Assembly: GCA_051453625.1 (NCBI GenBank) | Contig: JBOZIK010000001.1 | Coordinates: forward strand, 256,626,233-256,690,232 | Direction of reading: 5' to 3' | From: Welwitschia mirabilis | Lineage: Eukaryota > Gnetophyta > Gnetopsida > Welwitschiales | Length of the DNA: 64,000 bases | Shown: in pieces, positions 59,278 through 64,000 of the stretch | Layout of the letters: each line of letters starts with the position of its first letter | Position numbering within the stretch: the first letter of the stretch is position 1 | The notes under the pieces: generated by a model | What the model was told of the DNA's origin: nothing | What the model saw: the letters and a program-made list of their open reading frames with translations, nothing else | The model's database searches: none | Made by a program: the position numbers and the translations under genes

Positions 59278-60358
59278 TTTTTTTTAATTGAAATGAAAAC
59301 AGGAGTATATTAAACTAGAAAAATTACATTTGGTGGGTACACCCTAGCTTGAGGGAGAAGTTAAACTATTTGGCAAAAAGGAGAACATTCTATGGAATAC
59401 TCGAGGATAGACCAAAAATAGAGCAAAAATGGGAGGATAGCGCCCCTAGGAAAATAGAAAAAGAAAGGGAAACTAATTAACAAGGAGAGCATTTTGCAGC
59501 ACACACAAGAACAAGCTGTAGACGAGTAAAATTAGGGGTGAAAATGCCCTTAAGTAATAGCACTGAGAAAAACTGGAATTAAACTTGGCTAAAAACCTAA
59601 AGGATGAAGGATTAGTATCCACTACAAAAGGGGAAGAGATTGTCATGATTATGCTCTAGTAAAAAGCAGTCCATTTCATCAAACAGCACCTCATAGGCCT
59701 AATTAACCTCCTTGAATTCTTCGACTCCTACTTGATTTTTATCTGGATGCAATCTGAGCACTTTCTTTCTATAACTTGACTTGATAGCTTATGGAATGGC
59801 TCTATGAGAGATTCCCAAGGTGATAAATGGGCATCTCTTCAAGCCGTGGATTGTTACAAGCATGACCTCCCATGTCACAGAATCCATGTCTATATCTTCT
59901 TATGGGTTATGCTGTCTCTCTTTTGGAGTGGAATCTGTGATCGAATCCTAGGTAGAACTAAGGTTTATTTCCAGTTAGGGGGAAGCCTGGTCATGGGGTT
60001 GCTCTCTTTCCTCCTGGGTTCGACTGAAATCTACACTTGAGCTGTCTTTTGAGCTATCTCTTCCTAAGTTGAGGGTAAATTTAGCTTCTCTATCTTGGGT
60101 TCTAGGGGCGGAGTCGCTCCCTTCTAAGTAATGGGGTTTCCTGTTCAACATTTCTCCTTGGATTGAGGGGCTTCATCCATGGTAGCTTATCTCTTGGATT
60201 TCCTCTTAGGAGGAATCTGTTAGGGGTGTTGCCATTAGGCATGGGGGGCAGGGAGGGGGCAAGGGGCCTCTCTTACCTTAGTCTCATTGGCTACCCTCCA
60301 AAGCACCATACTTAATCTTGAGTGCCTAGTGGTATCTCCTCATCGAAGGGCTGTTTTG
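59278..60358 (-). mobile_element. Poly(A) retrocopy with J-domain, target-site duplication
   Basis: The 11-base string acattattatt lies at 59267-59277 and again at 60359-60369. Directly inside the left copy is a T run, that is a poly(A) tail on the minus strand, preceded (minus sense) by sequence rich in codable codons. This combination is the mark of LINE-type target-primed insertion. The block is less AT-rich than its surroundings and contains a J-domain coding stretch (59640-59887), so it is most likely a processed copy of a cellular mRNA. No intron-like break was noticed in the J-domain. Confidence 0.75.
59640..59887 (-). pseudogene. J-domain (DnaJ/HSP40-type) pseudogene
   Basis: Minus strand from a possible ATG at 59887: MDSVTWEVMLVTIHG, then FITLGISHRAIP, stop, AIKSSYRKKVLRLHPDKNQ, VGVEEFKEVN, stop, AYEVLFDEMD. 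This matches helices I to IV of a J-domain (L-G-I-S, A-Y-R-K, HPD at plus 59741-59749, FKE-I-N-AYEVL-D). The HPD loop, needed to stimulate HSP70 ATPase, is intact; two in-frame stops break the frame. No G/F-rich or zinc-finger region follows, so the parent is probably a J-only type protein, which I cannot name. Confidence 0.7.
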
Positions 60359-60369
60359 ACATTATTATT

Positions 60370-60950
60370 AAGGGGAAGAAATGATAGGAGTTTTTAATTA
60401 AAATTCTCTATTGTTTTATTTTATACATGTTCTTTTACCTTTAACATGATATTAATATTTGATATTTGTTATTTGATACTAATCATTTATTATTTATAGC
60501 AAATCATTAGTTACTGATTTTATTTGCTAAGAATAATATAATGCATGTTACCAAAGTTACTTTTAGTAAAAATATGCTTTCAATATGCTTCCAAGTCATT
60601 ATCAAATATTATATAATCATAAATTAATAATTTAATAGATTTAGAAGCATTAGTGTGTTGTTGTAACTATAATAGTTCACTAATATCATTTAAATTTGAT
60701 GTTACTTAGTTCTTCATGTCAACATTAATGCAATATTTTTTAATCATGATGCTAGAAATATGTTAGAATTCTTTGGTTAATAATAATTTGTTGATTTTAA
60801 AATTATTATTTTTATTTACTAAATGAATGTAATGTTCTTCTAAATCATGTGTTTGACCCTATTTCATCTCAATGTTTGAATATTAACACATGGATTAAGG
60901 AAGAGGATCTCTTTGTTATCAAAATTCATAATGTTAATGTTAATGGGGGA
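60370..60950 (+). other. 3' end of outer Copia with polypurine tract
   Basis: Mostly AT-rich. The last stretch reads TWIKEEDLFVIKIHNVNVNG and ends in taatggggga (60941-60950), a purine tract immediately before the LTR. Confidence 0.55.
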
Positions 60951-61799
60951 TATTCTTAAGATATGACTAGTTAATGCTATTAAAATCTAATTAAAATGTA
61001 GTATCCTTGATTATCTATAAACCTTATAATTGTATTTATTTTTGAATGTAGATTAATGCATGATCTGATGGCTCACTAAGAAGATGAAGAGGTTAGGGAT
61101 AGAATGACTAATTAAGAATAAGTACACTTAACCATTAGGAAATTAAGTCATTAGATGATAGATGTCTAGAATGGAAAATTTTTTAATGTAAGGCTCTTGA
61201 CTTAATCAATTGATTGATTGACTATTTCTAATTTTATAAAAATAAAACAGAAACATTAAATAACTAAATTTTTACTAAAAACCTTTCACTTTTGATGTAA
61301 ACTACTAATGGATTAAATGTTATAACATTAATATTAGCTAACTAAAACCAAAAAAGAAAGAATTGCATGGGATACTTCTACATTCATTAGAATCTATGGT
61401 ATCATCACCTTTGTACGTTATTTATTGGATTCTTTCATAGCTATATATTCACTGTAACATAATTTATAAGCAACACTTAAATTGTTATAGCTTCCAGCTA
61501 ATCTAGAATCATTAACCCTTATCTCAAGTATCTTTCCACATTCTACACTAGATTTGATCCTTAGTAGAGGCTATCACAAAATTCTATCATTGTTGTTTGA
61601 GGGTAATCATGATATCTCATGTTTCATAAGTTTTGCAAGCATTATTTATAAAATACAAATAGAAGTGCATTTGAATACTTATGTGTTTTCTTAAATATTA
61701 TACATTTTCAATTATTTCTTCAAATTTTTAAGATCTTATATTTTTTGTTAATTTTCTTTTTATTTCTCTCTAGGAATCACTAAAACCTAGATCCTAACA
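60951..61799 (+). repeat. 3' LTR of outer Copia
   Basis: Homologous to 25693-26534, 849 against 842 bp. Preceded by a purine tract, which marks it as a 3' LTR. Ends cctaaca. Confidence 0.7.
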
Positions 61800-64000
61800 T
61801 GCTATAATTGATTAAAGAGTTGGAAGCAATAAGGAATGGTATATCTAAGATCAATGAGAATCCATTAGGATTATCATTCTTTTCTAATTAAAAAAGTTTA
61901 TAATGTAGTAAAACTTCTCAATTTTCATTAGAACATCTTCTACTAATCTGTTGGACTTTTTTTAAAATCGTAGCAAGTTACAATTTTTTTTTCTTTCCTT
62001 TTTTTTTTTTGGGTTATTTTTTAAAGTTCTCTCATTCCAAGTTTCTCACAAAGAACATATAGCATTAGGTTCATGATAATGACTAAATATAATTCTTTGT
62101 TTGTTTTTCGTTTTTAATAATATAAGAAATAGCTTAGTAACTAAGATCTATAAACTTAGGTGAAAGTTTGTTTTGAAAAATAAAACTTACTTCTTAGGCT
62201 AGGAAAGCATTATTTTTAACATTCATTTTCATATTTACTATACACATATATTTAAATACTTTTTTATATGCTAGTAATTTTTTGATAGCATCCAATAGTA
62301 AAATATTGATTTTCACTTCCTTAAAGATCTCTAGGTATTCTTCTATAAGTTGATTCTTGTCCATAAGTGTTAAACATCTATGAAATAGGACATATAAACT
62401 TCTTCATGTCCATGTTTTTTTTGTATCATTTGTTACTCCAATGTTCTTATTTTCTTTGCATTTCAATCCTTAACCTTGAGCTACAATGTTTAGTAGGAGG
62501 ATATATTTCATTAAGAAAAGTGTCATCCTATGCCTTCTTAGAAAAATACATCATTGTCTACTTAGAGAAGATAAATAAAATGGAATGAAATCATTTTCTT
62601 CATAGAAACTAAAACATCTATTTCTTTAGACAAATGGAGGAAAAAATTAATAAAAGGATGATGAGAGTGTTTTGGTTTATTTCTATATAGGTTGAAAGCA
62701 AAAACATTTTAATTACTCCTTATTTAATTTCAAATGCGTTAGATATTCCCAATATTTGACAAAAATTTATAAATACCTAGATGTTAAGTATGTTTTGAAC
62801 AAGGAGGATTTTCTTCCTTCTAAGTATTTGGTTAAAAATCAATTAGCTCTTCTTAGATTTACATTATGAATGTATGCCTATCTATCAATTTCACATATGC
62901 TTACTCTTCTTATTTGGTCTTAATGTCTATTACTTAAAATGGAGGGAAGTTTAATATGTGCAAATTTCTCACTAATTTATTTAAAGATGTAGGCGAAAAA
63001 AAATAAGAACATGTCCCTTCCCATCTTAGTCAGTGATATTCTTAATTTTATTAATCATAGTGAATGTAATCTCAAAGTTGATACATGGAAGAATATCCAA
63101 GGTGACTTCTTATATAATTAATAGGAATTTCATGATGTAAGACACACAATTGAAAGATAAAGAAAAATGTTTAATCCTCCTAAAAACAATAGGAAGAGGA
63201 ATCCTAAGAAGAAATAAATATCAAAGACAAAGTATTTAATACTAATTTCTTCACATTAGGAGAGAAAGCAATAAAAATGGTTTAAAAAATCACAAGAATT
63301 GGATAAGCAAGTTTCAAAGAAAATGAGAAATGATAAAAGTAAAGCATAAATATGTTGAAAGAAATTTAAAAGTGCCTAACTTAAAGAAAATGCTCTTTTC
63401 ATAGAGATTCTCCTCTAAGAACCTTTTCATTTAATTATCTTTCCATTTCCTTTGTCTTTTCTCTTAAGTTTCATGTATGACATTTTCCTACTTTACCCAT
63501 GTTTTCCCTAATACATTCCATACTTTTTAATAGTTTCCTAGATAATAATAAAGTATTTGATGTGTATTGGTTTTTAGATAAATTTTTTTTGTAATTTTCC
63601 ACATTATTTAGACTTTAATTATAAAAGTAAACTAACTTCCAATTCAGTTTTTGAATCTCAAACTCGCTTACATATTTATTTTTAAATTAAAATGTGATCC
63701 TTTAAACTTAATTTTCACATTACTTGCTAAGCAATTAAAAAATGTTAGCTAGGACATGTGATAATAATTTTTATTATTTTAATCTTTAGAGTTTATAAAA
63801 CTATTTGAATGAAAAATAGAAATACCTCTATTGTGATCATTTTTTACTAATTTAGTTTTGATTCATGTTATTACTAAATTTATATTAGGACTAGTATCAT
63901 GTTGTATTTTGGTATGTAGGTCAACTTATGATATCTGAAAATTTGGAAGAATTCTAATTTATGAAGAAACCACCGTTGCCATTTAGAAGACTAACATTAT
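61800..64000. other. Unassigned AT-rich flank
   Basis: No LTR, protein or tandem repeat recognised. A lysine-rich run near 63140-63210 (KMFNPPKNNRKRNPKK) may be a gag tail, but nothing supports it further. Confidence 0.3.

Larger units (their letters stand above)
25693..61799 (+). mobile_element. Inferred outer Copia element (Sirevirus-like), ~36 kb with nested insertions
   Basis: Homologous LTRs of 842 bp (25693-26534) and 849 bp (60951-61799) in direct orientation enclose, in Copia order on the + strand, gag with two zinc knuckles (to 28042), protease (28202), pre-integrase (~29070), integrase (42080-42960), RT (45260-46190), RNase H (46200-46522, 53282-53441, 55899-56080), a possible env-like stretch (~58440) and a polypurine tract (60939-60950). 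Other elements interrupt this series. Two target-site events inside RNase H are clear. The main weakness is that the pre-integrase segment occurs twice (28640-29244 and 41640-42245), so the left and right halves could come from two copies of one family. No target duplication was found at the ends. Confidence 0.5.

Overview
The window looks like intergenic DNA from a land plant with a large, repeat-swollen genome. A gymnosperm-like genome would fit, but the sequence cannot settle the species. It is very AT-rich, almost every recognisable protein segment belongs to an LTR retrotransposon, and nearly all are broken by stops and frameshifts. I found no intact single-copy gene, tRNA, rRNA or CRISPR array. 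All calls come from hand translation and by-eye alignment; nothing was searched against a database.

Layout, left half. 389-2242 is a short Ty3/gypsy element with two LTRs, a primer-binding site and a gag remnant but almost no pol. 4890-8760 is a decayed Copia polyprotein (gag, protease, integrase, reverse transcriptase, RNase H) on the + strand. 9090-10755 and 16850-18445 are two direct copies of a ~1.6 kb repeat that bracket a minus-strand Athila/Tat-type integrase (15490-16600); they may be the LTRs of a deletion derivative. 19960-21680 is a richer, gene-like patch on the minus strand with two open segments joined by good splice signals; I do not recognise the protein. 24130-25310 is a second minus-strand Athila/Tat integrase.

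Layout, right half. The best reading is one very old + strand Copia element, probably Sirevirus-like, from an LTR at 25693-26534 to a matching LTR at 60951-61799. Its parts (gag with two zinc knuckles, protease, pre-integrase, integrase, RT, RNase H, a possible env-like stretch, polypurine tract) occur in the right order and orientation over ~36 kb because other elements landed in it: a minus-strand Sirevirus-like remnant (29243-33600), a 90-91 bp tandem array (35520-37063), a chromodomain Ty3/gypsy element (37100-41620), a complete + strand Copia with both LTRs (46528-53276) inside the host RNase H, a minus-strand gag-only element with LTRs (53442-55898) a little further on in the same RNase H, and a minus-strand poly(A) retrocopy carrying a J-domain (59278-60358) with an 11-bp target duplication. 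Removing the two RNase H insertions restores the host reading frame across the junctions.

How the parts relate: no cellular pathway is encoded here. The window is a record of successive transposition, internal tandem duplication and slow decay. In several zinc knuckles and protease motifs the lost residues are of the kind G-to-A changes produce (Cys to Tyr, Gly to Asp, Ser or Asp to Asn), as expected from deamination of methylated cytosine. Seven runs of N occur; four are flanked by the same sequence on both sides and look like unmerged assembly overlaps.
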